64,000 nucleotides of DNA from Dyella_B sp035503745. Its GTDB lineage: Bacteria > Pseudomonadota > Gammaproteobacteria > Xanthomonadales > Rhodanobacteraceae. The stretch covers positions 1 through 64,000 of the forward strand of contig NZ_DATJTC010000020.1 in the NCBI RefSeq assembly GCF_035503745.1, given 5' to 3'. Numbering within the stretch: the first letter of the stretch is position 1; each line of letters begins with the position of its first letter. Below, piece by piece: positions 9,766 through 21,259 of this stretch. The notes beneath the pieces were generated by a model. The model saw nothing but the letters and a program-made list of their open reading frames with translations, did no database searches and was not told where the DNA came from. The position numbers were made by a program, and so were the translations under genes.

Positions 9766-11948
9766 TGGTCGATCAACCCAAGCGCATCGCCATTCTTGGT
9801 GGCGGTGTCGGCGCCATGACGGCGGCATTCTGGCTGACCAGCAGCGAAGACTGGCAGCAGCGTTATCAGGTCGATGTATATCAGATGGGCTGGCGCCTGG
9901 GCGGCAAGGGCGCCAGCGGGCGCAACGCCGATATCGCGCAGCGCATCGAAGAACACGGCCTGCATATCTGGTTCGGTTTCTACGACAACGCGTTCCAGGT
10001 GATGCAGCGGGCGTACCAGGAGCTGGGCCGCCCGCCGGGTCGTCCGCTGGCGAGCTGGACCGATGCGTTCAAGCCGCAGAACTACGTGTGCCTGGCGGAA
10101 TGGATCCAGAGCGATTGGCGCGTGTGGCCGGTGCAGACGCCGCAACTGCCTGGCACACCGGGCACGCCGCGCGAGCCGGAAACGCCGGGCGCCGCCATTG
10201 CCGAGCTGATGGAGTGGCAGCGCTCGTGGATCGAGTCCTGGGCGCTGACGTATCTGAAGCACAAGGGATCGCCGTTTCGCATGGGCGAACACCGCGAAAG
10301 CCGGCTGCACGACCTGCTGGCCGCCGCGCGCGCCGGGCTGACCGCATTCGAGGACGTCGGCGATCCGCTGGTGGTGGCGAGCAAGGCGCGCGATCTGGCG
10401 CACGCATCCGCGCGCACGCCCAACGCGAACAGCGCCACGACCGCCGACTGGCCCACCGTGCTCAAGTTGCTGCAGGATCTGCAGCACGCGTTGCACGATG
10501 TCGCCGCGCCGTTCGGCAATCCCGATACGTGGTCCGACGATTGGCGCAGGCTTTACCTGGCCATGGACCTGTCGCTGGCCGTAGGCATCGGCATGTTGGT
10601 GGACGATGTGCTCGGCAAGGGCTTCGAGGCGATCAACGACATCGATTTCCGCGCATGGCTAGCTCGCCATGGCGCGCAGCCGGTGAGCATCGACGGTGCG
10701 CCGGTGCGTGGTTTCTACGACCTGGTTTTTGCCTATCGCCATGGCGATCCGCTGCAACCTGAGATCGAAGCCGGCACCATGCTGCGCGGCATGCTTAAAG
10801 TCGGCCTGTGTTATCGCGGCGCGCTGATGTACAAGATGCAGGCGGGCATGGGCGATGTGGTGTTCGCACCCTTGTACGAGGTGCTCAAGCGACGCGGCGT
10901 GCGTTTTCATTATTTCCACAAGTTGTGTCAGCTGCGCCCGGATGCGGCAGGCGGCAGCGTTGCCGAGATCGAGCTGGAGCAGCAGACCGCGCTCAGCGGC
11001 GCGGATTACGATCCGCTGGTGGACGTCAACGGCCTGCCATGCTGGCCCTCGCAGCCGCTTTACGAGCAGATCGATCCGCGCCAGGCTGCTTTGCTGCAGC
11101 AACACCAGGTCAATCTGGAATGCCATTGGTCGGACTGGCCGGCGCTTTACCGGCAAGCATTCGGTGTGCCGCTGCCGCGCAAAACGCTGCGTGTGGGCGT
11201 GGATTTCGACCAGATCGTATTGGGCTTGTCGGTAGCGAGCCTGGTCGATGTCGCCGCGCCGCTGCTGGCGCTCAACGCGCGGCTGCGCCAATGCAGCGAG
11301 AACGTGGCGGCCGTTGCCACGCAGGCGTATCAGGTGTGGCTGAACCAGGATCTCAACGGCATCGGCTGGAATTATCCGGACGAGCATGGCCAGGAGCCGG
11401 TGCTGTCGGGGTTCACCGAACCCTTCGACACCTGGGCCTCGATGGATCAGTTGCTGTGCAGGGAAACCTGGCCGGCCGGCAGCGAACCGAAAAACATCAG
11501 CTATTTCTGCAACGCGTTGTCGCTTACCCGGTATCCGCCACCGGACGACCATGGCTTTCCGGCGCGCTGCGCCGAGCAGGTCAAGGCCACCGCGATCCAC
11601 CAACTGCAGACGCAGATCCAGGCGCTGTGGACGAAGGTGGAAAAAGACGCCTTTGACTGGTCGTGGCTGGTCGATCCGGCCGGCGCTTCGGGCGTGGCAC
11701 GTTTCGACAGCCAGTTCTGGCGCGCCAACATCGACCCTTCGGAGCGTTACGTACTGTCGCTGGTCGATACCAGTCGCTATCGGCTGCATGCCGATGAGTC
11801 CGGCTTCGCCAACCTGTTTCTCGCCGGCGACTGGCTTAAAACCGGGCTCGACGCCGGCTGCGTGGAAGCGGCCGTGATGGGCGGCATGCAGGCGAGCAGG
11901 GCGATCTGCGGTTTGCCGCAAAACATCCAGGGCGAGCACGGCTGGTGA
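9765..11948 (+). CDS. FAD-dependent amine-oxidase/desaturase-like oxidoreductase
   Basis: A 727-residue flavoprotein. The N-terminus has a dinucleotide-binding motif (IAILGGGVGAMTAAFWL, residues about 7-23) followed by MGWRLGGKGASGRN, as in the phytoene-desaturase / amine-oxidase superfamily. The C-terminus closes with the matching FAD segment LFLAGDWLKTGLDAGCVEAA. The middle (about 100-600) is longer than in ordinary desaturases and I recognise no further domain. The start is the ATG at 9765, overlapping the previous stop (TGATG) and preceded by GGGAGAAG; the track-style start three bases earlier is a TTG. There is no signal peptide, so it is probably cytoplasmic or peripheral. Substrate and product are unknown. 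Pairing with a decarboxylase-like protein suggests modification of a lipid, polyketide or isoprenoid, which is inference. Confidence 0.75.
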   Translation: MVDQPKRIAILGGGVGAMTAAFWLTSSEDWQQRYQVDVYQMGWRLGGKGASGRNADIAQRIEEHGLHIWFGFYDNAFQVMQRAYQELGRPPGRPLASWTDAFKPQNYVCLAEWIQSDWRVWPVQTPQLPGTPGTPREPETPGAAIAELMEWQRSWIESWALTYLKHKGSPFRMGEHRESRLHDLLAAARAGLTAFEDVGDPLVVASKARDLAHASARTPNANSATTADWPTVLKLLQDLQHALHDVAAPFGNPDTWSDDWRRLYLAMDLSLAVGIGMLVDDVLGKGFEAINDIDFRAWLARHGAQPVSIDGAPVRGFYDLVFAYRHGDPLQPEIEAGTMLRGMLKVGLCYRGALMYKMQAGMGDVVFAPLYEVLKRRGVRFHYFHKLCQLRPDAAGGSVAEIELEQQTALSGADYDPLVDVNGLPCWPSQPLYEQIDPRQAALLQQHQVNLECHWSDWPALYRQAFGVPLPRKTLRVGVDFDQIVLGLSVASLVDVAAPLLALNARLRQCSENVAAVATQAYQVWLNQDLNGIGWNYPDEHGQEPVLSGFTEPFDTWASMDQLLCRETWPAGSEPKNISYFCNALSLTRYPPPDDHGFPARCAEQVKATAIHQLQTQIQALWTKVEKDAFDWSWLVDPAGASGVARFDSQFWRANIDPSERYVLSLVDTSRYRLHADESGFANLFLAGDWLKTGLDAGCVEAAVMGGMQASRAICGLPQNIQGEHGW

Positions 11949-11975
11949 CGTCGCGATGGGTCACCTGCGGCGCCG

Positions 11976-13724
11976 CTAATCGCCGCTACCCACCTCGGGC
12001 AGCTGCGGTTCGGCCACGCGCTCCATGCGGCGGCGCGATTTGTGCGCGTACATGCTGCGGTCTGCTTCGCGCACCAGTTCGGCGAAGTCCGCATTGCTGA
12101 AACGCCGCTGATCGGCCGGTGCGCTGCAGATGCCGTAGCTCACGCCGGTGCCGGGAAAATCGCTTTCGCTCAAGGTTTTGTCCAGCTCCGCCAGCGAACG
12201 CGCCAGGCGTTGCTGGCTAAGTTCGTCACCGTAGGCGATCACCGCGAACTCGTCGCCGCCCAACCGGAAGGCGCGGATCAAGTCGCCCAGGCTTGCCAGC
12301 CCTTCGCCGACTTTCTGCAGCAATTCGTCACCGCGCTCGTGGCCCTGGCTGTCGTTGACCAGTTTCAGGCCGTCCAGGTCGATCATCGCGATCTGCCACG
12401 TGCCTTGCGCGGGATCGACATTTTCGCGACGCGTGATCTCTTCGATCATCACATTGAAAGCCAGGCGATTGCCCAGCCCCGTCAGGGCATCGATGGACGC
12501 CTTGGCGATGGCTTCCTGCATGCCGCGGCGGAAGCGTTCGCGTCCGTCTTCCACCAGCTTTACGTGATCGGCCAGCGCGAACGCCAGCAACATCGCTTCG
12601 CAGCTGTTGCCCATCAGCGTGAGCAGGTCGGCATTGTCCACCGCGCTGGGAACCAGGCCGAAATTCACCGGCAGGATGATCATGCCCGGGATCAGCACGG
12701 CCATGTAAGCCAGCGTAAAGAAGCGCGCGCGCCGTACCCCGCGCAGCAGCGCCCACCAGCCCGTGAAGGCCGAGTACAGCACCACGGTGGCCACCGCAAA
12801 GGTGGCGATCAGGAAAGCGAGCGAGGGGAAGAACAGCGAAAACGGCAGCGCGGCGATGGACGCGGCCACGATGCCGTAGCCCACGCGCGCCATCTGCGGC
12901 GCATGCCGCCACAGGTCCAGAAAGCGAATGGTGAAACGCGCATGCACGACCGGCAGCAGGATGAACCACTGCGTGAAATTGATCGGGCCGGTGTTGATGC
13001 CCAGCCAGATCTGCGGCAGGTCGAAGAACGAACCCCAGCCCAGCACCAGGATCAGTGCCTGGCACCCATACAGGGTATAGCTGCGATCGCGGATCCATAG
13101 CCCGACAAACAGGATGAATACGCCCAGGCCGAACAGCACGCCCAGCGAGCCGATCATCAAGGCCAGTTCGTTGATCCGGCGCTTGCGGTATTGGGCGCGC
13201 GTCTGCACGTCGATACGCGGCATCGCGGTGAAGAACGTCGAGGTGACCTGGACCAGCACCGCGTAATGGTGGCCGGGCACCAGCGTCACCGGGGCCACGC
13301 CGCGCGGCGCTTCGCTGGTGCCAAGTCCCGAGCCGGTGTCGAACGCCCGGCGCAGACCATCGTCGCCCAGCACCACGATGTGGGCATGCTCGTACCAGGT
13401 GTTGTCGAACGTCACCACCCAGTCCGAATCGCCCACCGGATCGAACCGCGCCACCAGCCAGAAACTGCCGCCGAGCATGTTTACGTGCGCGACGGGCTGG
13501 CGCTGGGCCAGCCAGGGGGCGAGCCCGGCGTAGCTCTGCGGCACGTGCTCGCCGGGTGCGGCCATATAGGTGGCCAGGGCGGGTTCCTGCGCGGCCGGGC
13601 CGAACAACGGAAACGGCTGTTCGGCTCGCCCTGCCGGGCTCAGCAGCATGCCCACCAGAAACAGCAACAGCGCGGCCCAGCCACGGCCAGCCGGCCGCAA
13701 CGACGCGGACCCCTGCGCGTGCAT
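11976..13724 (-). CDS. Diguanylate cyclase with 7TMR-DISM sensory module
   Basis: A membrane-bound c-di-GMP synthase of 582 residues. A signal peptide (WAALLLFLVGMLLSPAGRAEQ) leads into a periplasmic beta-rich domain to about residue 170, like 7TMR-DISM extracellular domains. Seven or so hydrophobic segments follow at about 180-400, then a cytoplasmic GGDEF domain. The catalytic motif RLGGDEFAVIAYG is intact at about residue 489. An RxxD inhibitory site is not visible at its usual place before the motif, so product feedback may be weak. The start is taken as the ATG at 13724; a TTG lies four codons upstream. It converges on the FAD oxidoreductase gene with 27 bp between stops and shows no operon partner. 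Confidence 0.88.
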   Translation of the reverse strand: MHAQGSASLRPAGRGWAALLLFLVGMLLSPAGRAEQPFPLFGPAAQEPALATYMAAPGEHVPQSYAGLAPWLAQRQPVAHVNMLGGSFWLVARFDPVGDSDWVVTFDNTWYEHAHIVVLGDDGLRRAFDTGSGLGTSEAPRGVAPVTLVPGHHYAVLVQVTSTFFTAMPRIDVQTRAQYRKRRINELALMIGSLGVLFGLGVFILFVGLWIRDRSYTLYGCQALILVLGWGSFFDLPQIWLGINTGPINFTQWFILLPVVHARFTIRFLDLWRHAPQMARVGYGIVAASIAALPFSLFFPSLAFLIATFAVATVVLYSAFTGWWALLRGVRRARFFTLAYMAVLIPGMIILPVNFGLVPSAVDNADLLTLMGNSCEAMLLAFALADHVKLVEDGRERFRRGMQEAIAKASIDALTGLGNRLAFNVMIEEITRRENVDPAQGTWQIAMIDLDGLKLVNDSQGHERGDELLQKVGEGLASLGDLIRAFRLGGDEFAVIAYGDELSQQRLARSLAELDKTLSESDFPGTGVSYGICSAPADQRRFSNADFAELVREADRSMYAHKSRRRMERVAEPQLPEVGSGD

Positions 13725-13890
13725 GTGATGGCGCAAAGCTGCCCCTTTGCCAGTCTGCGTCCGGCGATGGTAGCACCGGCCGGCGTGTAGGTGTCGGCGT
13801 ATTTCCTTGAAGGAAAACCGGTAATCAGGACTTGTGGCGTTGTAGTTCGAATACCATTTAGAGCCCCATTGATCCTGGATCGATACAACG

Positions 13891-15531
13891 ATGGCTGTTC
13901 TTCGTCTGGCACTGGCTCAACACGATTTCCCCGTCGGCGCCGTGGCCGCCAATACCGCAAAAGTGCGGCAGCTGATGGCCCAGGCGCGCGCCGGCGGCGC
14001 GGCACTGGCGGTGTTTCCCGAACTGACCATCAGCGGCTACCCGCCCGAAGACCTGCTGCTGCGCCCAAGCTTCCTGGCCGCCTGCGAAGAGGCGCTCAAC
14101 GAAGTGGCCGCCGACACCAACGGCCTGGCTGCCCTGGTCGGCTTTCCCCATAGCCAGGGCGAGGTCTACAACGCCGCGGCATTCCTGCGCGGGGGCGAGG
14201 TCGTGCAGATCACGCACAAGCAGGCGCTGCCCAACTACGGCGTGTTCGACGACAAGCGCTATTTTCGCGCCGGCCATACCAGCGCCATCGCGGTGATCGA
14301 TGGCGTGCGCGTGGGCTACCTGGTGTGCGAAGACATCTGGCAGGCCGAGCCCGCGGCGCATGCGGCAGCAGCCGGGGCCGAACTCATCGTGGTCATGAAC
14401 GCCTCGCCCTGGGACGACGCCAAGGAAGCCGGGCGCGAACAGGCACTGGTCGCGCGCGCGCGGGAAACCGGTTGCGCGGTGGCCTACGTCAACCTGGTCG
14501 GTGGCCAGGACGAGGTCGTCTACGATGGCGGCTCGTTGATGGTCAACGGCGACGGCAGCATCGCCGCGCGTGCGCCCGCGTTCGTCGATGCCCTGCTGTG
14601 GGCCGATTTCGACGCCGCCGACCGCACCCTGCACCCGCGCCATTGGCCGGTAGCGAGTGACAGCTCGCACGAAGCCACGCTGTACGCCGCGCTGGTGCGC
14701 GGCATCCGCGACTACATCGACAAGAACGGTTTCGGCGGCGTGCTGCTGGGGTTGTCCGGCGGTATCGATTCGGCTTTGACGCTGTCGCTGGCGGTCGATG
14801 CACTGGGGCCCGACCGCGTCACCGCGGTGATGATGCCCATGCGCTATACCTCGCAGCTCTCGCTCGACGGCGCGCGCGCACAGGCCGAGCGGCTGCGCGT
14901 GGCTTACCAGGTGATCGACATCGAGCCGACCTACAACGCCTTCATCGCCTCGCTCGCACCCGTGTTCGAAGGCAAGCAGCCGGACCTCACCGAGGAAAAC
15001 CTGCAGTCGCGCACGCGCGGCGTGATGCTGATGGCTTTGTCCAACAAACACAGCCGCCTGCTGCTTTCCACCGGCAACAAGAGCGAAATGGCGGTCGGCT
15101 ACGCCACGCTGTACGGCGACATGTGCGGCGCCTATGCGCCGCTGAAGGACGTCTACAAGACCGAGGTGTATCGCCTCTCGCGCTGGCGCAACCAGCGCGA
15201 GGCGCGCATCACCGGCAGCGCCGGCGACTGGATCATTCCGCCGGCGGTGATCGAACGTCCGCCGTCGGCGGAACTGCGCGACAACCAGACCGACCAGGAT
15301 TCGCTGCCGCCCTACGACGAACTGGACGCCATCCTTGAGCGCTTCATCGAGCAGGAGCAGTCCCAGGCGGAAATCATCGCGGCAGGTTTCGACGAAAACA
15401 CCGTGCACCGGGTGGTGCGGCTGGTGCTGGCGAACGAGTTCAAGCGCCGGCAGGCGGCGCCGGGGCCGCGCGTCACCACGCGCGCATTCGGCCGCGAGCG
15501 GCGCTACCCGATCACCTCGGGCTGGAAGTGA
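13891..15531 (+). CDS. nadE: Glutamine-dependent NAD+ synthetase
   Basis: Makes NAD+ from nicotinate adenine dinucleotide, ATP and glutamine, the last step of NAD biosynthesis. It has 546 residues in two domains. The nitrilase-type glutaminase (about 1-260) has its triad visible as Glu44 (FPELTISGYPPEDLL), Lys110 (ITHKQALPNYG) and Cys146 (LVCEDIW). The synthetase domain carries the PP-loop LLGLSGGIDSALTLSLAVDA and STGNKSEMAVGYATLYGD. The length is right for the proteobacterial fused form. No good ribosome-binding site precedes the ATG. The gene is monocistronic, ending at a bidirectional terminator shared with bamD. Confidence 0.96.
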   Translation: MAVLRLALAQHDFPVGAVAANTAKVRQLMAQARAGGAALAVFPELTISGYPPEDLLLRPSFLAACEEALNEVAADTNGLAALVGFPHSQGEVYNAAAFLRGGEVVQITHKQALPNYGVFDDKRYFRAGHTSAIAVIDGVRVGYLVCEDIWQAEPAAHAAAAGAELIVVMNASPWDDAKEAGREQALVARARETGCAVAYVNLVGGQDEVVYDGGSLMVNGDGSIAARAPAFVDALLWADFDAADRTLHPRHWPVASDSSHEATLYAALVRGIRDYIDKNGFGGVLLGLSGGIDSALTLSLAVDALGPDRVTAVMMPMRYTSQLSLDGARAQAERLRVAYQVIDIEPTYNAFIASLAPVFEGKQPDLTEENLQSRTRGVMLMALSNKHSRLLLSTGNKSEMAVGYATLYGDMCGAYAPLKDVYKTEVYRLSRWRNQREARITGSAGDWIIPPAVIERPPSAELRDNQTDQDSLPPYDELDAILERFIEQEQSQAEIIAAGFDENTVHRVVRLVLANEFKRRQAAPGPRVTTRAFGRERRYPITSGWK

Positions 15532-15611
15532 GCCGCGTTGCAAGGTAAGTGTGGGGCCATGCGCGGGTAACCCCATGGCCCGGAGCCGCGCGACCCAAAG
15601 AACGCGACCCG

Positions 15612-15649
15612 AAAAAAGCCGGCGGCCCTTAAGGCTCGCCGGCTTTTTT
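15612..15649. terminator. Bidirectional terminator between nadE and bamD
   Basis: A perfect 13-bp inverted repeat (AAAAAAGCCGGCG / CGCCGGCTTTTTT) with a 12-base loop. It has a T run after the right arm and an A run before the left arm, so it can stop transcripts from both convergent genes. Confidence 0.92.
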
Positions 15650-15674
15650 GCTCGTCACCCTTGCGCGCTTGGGA

Positions 15675-16535
15675 TCAGTAGTGACCCGAGAACGGGATCA
15701 TCTTGCGCAGGATCGAGGGCGAGTGCGGCCACTTCGGATCCTTCAGGTACGGATGATCGGGATAGTTCAGCGCCAGCACCTGGCGCACTTGCGCGGCCTG
15801 CTCCTTCTGCCCCAGCGCCAGGTAGCTGCGGCACAGAATGGCCAGCGCGTCGCCGGTCTGCGGGGCTTCCTGGTAGTGCTCGATCACGTACTGCGCACGG
15901 TCGGCCGAGGCCACGTAGGCCTTGTTGCGGATGTAGAACTCCGCCACGTTGATCTCGAACTGCGCCAGCACGTTGCGCAGGTAGATCATGCGCTGGCGCG
16001 CATCGGCCGCGTAGGCGCTGTCGGGGAAGCGGCGGCTGAGTTCGGAGAAATCGTCGAACGCCTTGAGGTTGTAGCCCTGGTCGCGGCGGGTCTGCGCGCC
16101 CTTGTGCTCGCTGGCAAACGCGCGCTCGATCACCCCGGCGGTACGATCGAAATTGATCAGGCCGCGCAGGTAATAGGCATAATCCACATGGCGGTTGAGC
16201 GGATTGGACTTGATGAAGCGGTTGATCGTGGAATACGCGTCATCGGGCTTGTTGTTACGGTACTGGGCGTAGGCCAGCTCCAGCTGGGCCTGCTCGTTGA
16301 ACGGGCCGGACGGGAAGCGGGCGATCAGACGCTGGTAGGCTTTCTCGGCGGCCGAATAATCGGAATGGATCAGATCGTTGTGCGCCAGCCCGTAAAGCTG
16401 CGGCAAAGGCAAGGTGTCGAGCGGGTCGCCGTGGTGCCTGAACCATGAGCAGGCGCTCATCGTCAAAGCCAGGACGAGCACGATCAGTACTTTCAAAACA
16501 GGCGTCGGGGTTGCCGGCAGCTTGGTTACGCGCAT
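15675..16535 (-). CDS. bamD: Outer membrane protein assembly factor BamD
   Basis: A lipoprotein of the BAM complex that inserts beta-barrel proteins into the outer membrane. It has 286 residues. The signal peptide ends in a lipobox (LTMSACS) with the acylated Cys at 29. Tetratricopeptide-like helices follow, with family stretches AEKAYQRLIARFPSGPFNEQ and AYAQYRNNKPDDAYSTINRF. Length and layout match ComL/BamD. It is divergent from rluD with 72 bp between starts, the common arrangement in gammaproteobacteria. The sequence before its ATG has only a weak ribosome-binding site. Confidence 0.95.
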   Translation of the reverse strand: MRVTKLPATPTPVLKVLIVLVLALTMSACSWFRHHGDPLDTLPLPQLYGLAHNDLIHSDYSAAEKAYQRLIARFPSGPFNEQAQLELAYAQYRNNKPDDAYSTINRFIKSNPLNRHVDYAYYLRGLINFDRTAGVIERAFASEHKGAQTRRDQGYNLKAFDDFSELSRRFPDSAYAADARQRMIYLRNVLAQFEINVAEFYIRNKAYVASADRAQYVIEHYQEAPQTGDALAILCRSYLALGQKEQAAQVRQVLALNYPDHPYLKDPKWPHSPSILRKMIPFSGHY

Positions 16536-16607
16536 GAGTTAAGGGGTTCAGATGTTTGATCGAAAAGGGATGATAGCCCAAACCGGCACCCGGCCGGGGG
16601 ACTTGCC

Positions 16608-17582
16608 ATGACCGCCATCCGTCACGAGGCGGTCGTGCCGCTGTCGGCGGCCGGTCGCAGGTTCGACCAAGCCCTGGCCGAGATGTTCCCCGACTATTCC
16701 CGCTCGCGTCTCACCGCCTGGGTGAAGGCCGGCGCGGTGACCCTGGACGGGGCGGCGGCCGCACCGCGCCACCTGTTGCGGGGCGGCGAGAAAGTGGTGC
16801 TGGAGGCGGAACTGGAAACCGAGGTCACCAGCGCGCCCGAGGCCATCGAACTGGACATCGTCCACGAGGATCCGCACCTGCTGGTGCTGAACAAGCCGGT
16901 GGGCCTGGTGGTGCATCCGGGCGCCGGCAACCCGGCCGGCACGCTGCTGAACGCCTTGCTGCACCATGATCCGAAGCTGGCCGAGCTGCCGCGCGGCGGC
17001 ATCGTGCACCGGCTGGACAAGGACACCTCGGGCCTGATGGTGGTGGCCAGGACGCTGCCCGCGCACACCGCGCTGGTGGACATGCTGTCGCATCACGCGG
17101 TGGAGCGGCAGTACGAGGCCATCGTAATCGCCCCGCTGATCGCCGGCGGCACCGTGGATGCCCCGATCGGCCGCCATATCGGCGATCGCCTGCGCCAGGC
17201 GGTGCGTGACGAGGAAGACGGCAAGCGCGCGGTCACGCACTACCGGTTGCGCGAACGTTTCCGCGCGCATTCGCTGATCCAGTGCAACCTGGAAACCGGG
17301 CGCACCCATCAGATCCGCGTGCACATGGCGCACATTGGGCATCCGCTGGTGGGCGATCCCCTGTATGGCGGCGGCCTGAAGCTGCCCAAGCGGGCCACGC
17401 CCGAGCTGGTCACCGCGTTGCGCAGCTTCCGGCGCCAGGCGCTGCATGCCGAGCGGTTGTCGTTCACGCACCCGGTGAGCGGTGAAACCCTGAGTTTTGC
17501 AACGCCGCGCCCGGCAGACATGGATGCGCTGATCGCCGCCCTGCGCGCCGACCTGGCCGCCAACGGCCCGGACGAGTACTGA
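16608..17582 (+). CDS. rluD: 23S rRNA pseudouridine synthase RluD
   Basis: Makes the helix-69 pseudouridines in 23S rRNA. The 324-residue protein has an N-terminal S4 RNA-binding domain (about 15-80; SRSRLTAWVKAGAVTLDG) and then the RluA-family catalytic domain. The active-site stretch GGIVHRLDKDTSGLMVVA has the catalytic Asp at 137. Further family blocks are LETGRTHQIRVHMAHIGHPL and RRQALHAERLSFTHP. Divergence from bamD and the pgeF gene five bp downstream are typical of this locus and support RluD rather than RluC or RluA. Confidence 0.95.
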   Translation: MTAIRHEAVVPLSAAGRRFDQALAEMFPDYSRSRLTAWVKAGAVTLDGAAAAPRHLLRGGEKVVLEAELETEVTSAPEAIELDIVHEDPHLLVLNKPVGLVVHPGAGNPAGTLLNALLHHDPKLAELPRGGIVHRLDKDTSGLMVVARTLPAHTALVDMLSHHAVERQYEAIVIAPLIAGGTVDAPIGRHIGDRLRQAVRDEEDGKRAVTHYRLRERFRAHSLIQCNLETGRTHQIRVHMAHIGHPLVGDPLYGGGLKLPKRATPELVTALRSFRRQALHAERLSFTHPVSGETLSFATPRPADMDALIAALRADLAANGPDEY

Positions 17583-17587
17583 TACGC

Positions 17588-18337
17588 ATGAACGAGGCAT
17601 GGATCTTTCCCGATTGGCCCGCACCGCGCGGTGTGCACACGGCGGTCACCACGCGCGAGGGTCCGGGCATTTCGCAGCCGCCGTTCGACCGCTTCAACCT
17701 TGGCCTGCGCAGCGGCGACGATGTGCAGGCCGTGCTCAGCAATCGCGGCGCCCTGCGCCAAGTGCTGGATCTGCCGGCCGAACCGCGCTGGCTGCGCCAG
17801 GTGCACGGCACGGTGGTGGCCGAGCTTGGGCCCTTGCCGACGGCGGAGGAACCGCAAGCCGATGCCGCGGTATCGCGCGTGCCGGGCACGGTGCTGGCGA
17901 TCCTTACCGCCGATTGCCTGCCGGTGCTGTTCTGCGCCGCCGACGGCAGCGCCATCGGCGCGGCGCATGCCGGCTGGCGCGGACTGGCCGCCGGCGTGCT
18001 GGAAGAGACCGTCGCGCAGATGCAACGCCGTTCCGGCGACCTGATGGCGTGGCTTGGGCCCTGCATCGGCGCGGCTTCCTATGAGGTGGGTGAAGAAGTC
18101 CATACGGCGTTCAACCAGTCCAGGCCCGCGGCCGAGGGCGCGTTCGTGGCCACGCGGCCGGGCCACTGGCTATGCGACCTTGCCGTGCTGGCGCGGCAGC
18201 GACTGCTGGCGGCCGGCGTCACGCGCATCCACGGCGGCGGGTTCGATACCCGCGCCGACGCGCGCCTGTATTCCTACCGCCGCGAAGGTGCACGCAGCGG
18301 TCGCTTCGCCAGCCTGATCTGGCTGGCCGGACACTAG
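17588..18337 (+). CDS. pgeF: PgeF/YfiH (LACC1-type) peptidoglycan-editing / purine-nucleoside enzyme
   Basis: A 249-residue member of the YfiH/LACC1 family (formerly polyphenol oxidase or DUF152). Members have been linked to peptidoglycan precursor editing and to purine nucleoside phosphorylase or deaminase activity. The metal-binding residues are in place: His73 (RQVHGT), Cys110 (TADCLPVLF) and His127 (AHAGWRGLAAG). GPCIGAASYEVGEEV and the C-terminal FDTRADARLYSYRRE are further family marks. The gene starts five bp after the rluD stop, so the two are probably co-transcribed. Which activity dominates cannot be read from the sequence. Confidence 0.9.
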   Translation: MNEAWIFPDWPAPRGVHTAVTTREGPGISQPPFDRFNLGLRSGDDVQAVLSNRGALRQVLDLPAEPRWLRQVHGTVVAELGPLPTAEEPQADAAVSRVPGTVLAILTADCLPVLFCAADGSAIGAAHAGWRGLAAGVLEETVAQMQRRSGDLMAWLGPCIGAASYEVGEEVHTAFNQSRPAAEGAFVATRPGHWLCDLAVLARQRLLAAGVTRIHGGGFDTRADARLYSYRREGARSGRFASLIWLAGH

Positions 18338-18428
18338 GGGTGCCCTGGGCAGCATGGATCGGAGCATCCCTGCTGATTGCCGAGCCGGCTCCAGGCTGAA
18401 GCCGGGCGCGGCGCCGCGCTCCCATTCG

Positions 18429-18456
18429 CTTGAATCGTTCGGCGCTGTCCGCATCT
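18429..18456 (+). promoter_or_regulatory. Candidate sigma-32 (heat shock) promoter of clpB
   Basis: CTTGAAT at 18429-18435 and CCGCATCT at 18449-18456, separated by 13 bases. This is close to the RpoH consensus CTTGAAA-N13-15-CCCCATNT. It lies 48 bp before the clpB ATG, which is the expected place. Confidence 0.65.
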
Positions 18457-18504
18457 CTGGCGGCAGTGGCGGCGTGTCCGCCAAACCTTTTTGGGGATAT
18501 TTCA

Positions 18505-21090
<2,586 letters not shown>

Positions 21091-21127
21091 TTTTTCGCTG
21101 ATCGCTGCGAAACGTGCAACGAAGAAC

Positions 21128-21153
21128 ATCCCGGCGCAAGCCGGGATTTTTTT
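21128..21153 (+). terminator. Rho-independent terminator of clpB
   Basis: An 8-bp stem (ATCCCGGC / GCCGGGAT) with a GCAA loop, followed by seven Ts counting from the stem end, 37 bp after the clpB stop. Confidence 0.9.
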
Positions 21154-21259
21154 GCAGCCCTGTGTGCGAAACCATACGAATGCATGGGTTACCACCCGCG
21201 CACGGCAGCGAGTGGACAAACTGCGCCATCCCAACCCGTTCCTCATCAGGCGAAGACCG

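Noticed and set aside
13803..13815. Palindrome TTCCTTGAAGGAA upstream of nadE
   Set aside because: Six-base arms are common by chance; no second site or promoter gives it meaning.
13840..13865. TAGTTCGAATACC looks like a tRNA T-loop
   Set aside because: No acceptor, D or anticodon stems can be built around it at tRNA spacing, and the nadE start is 30 bp away.
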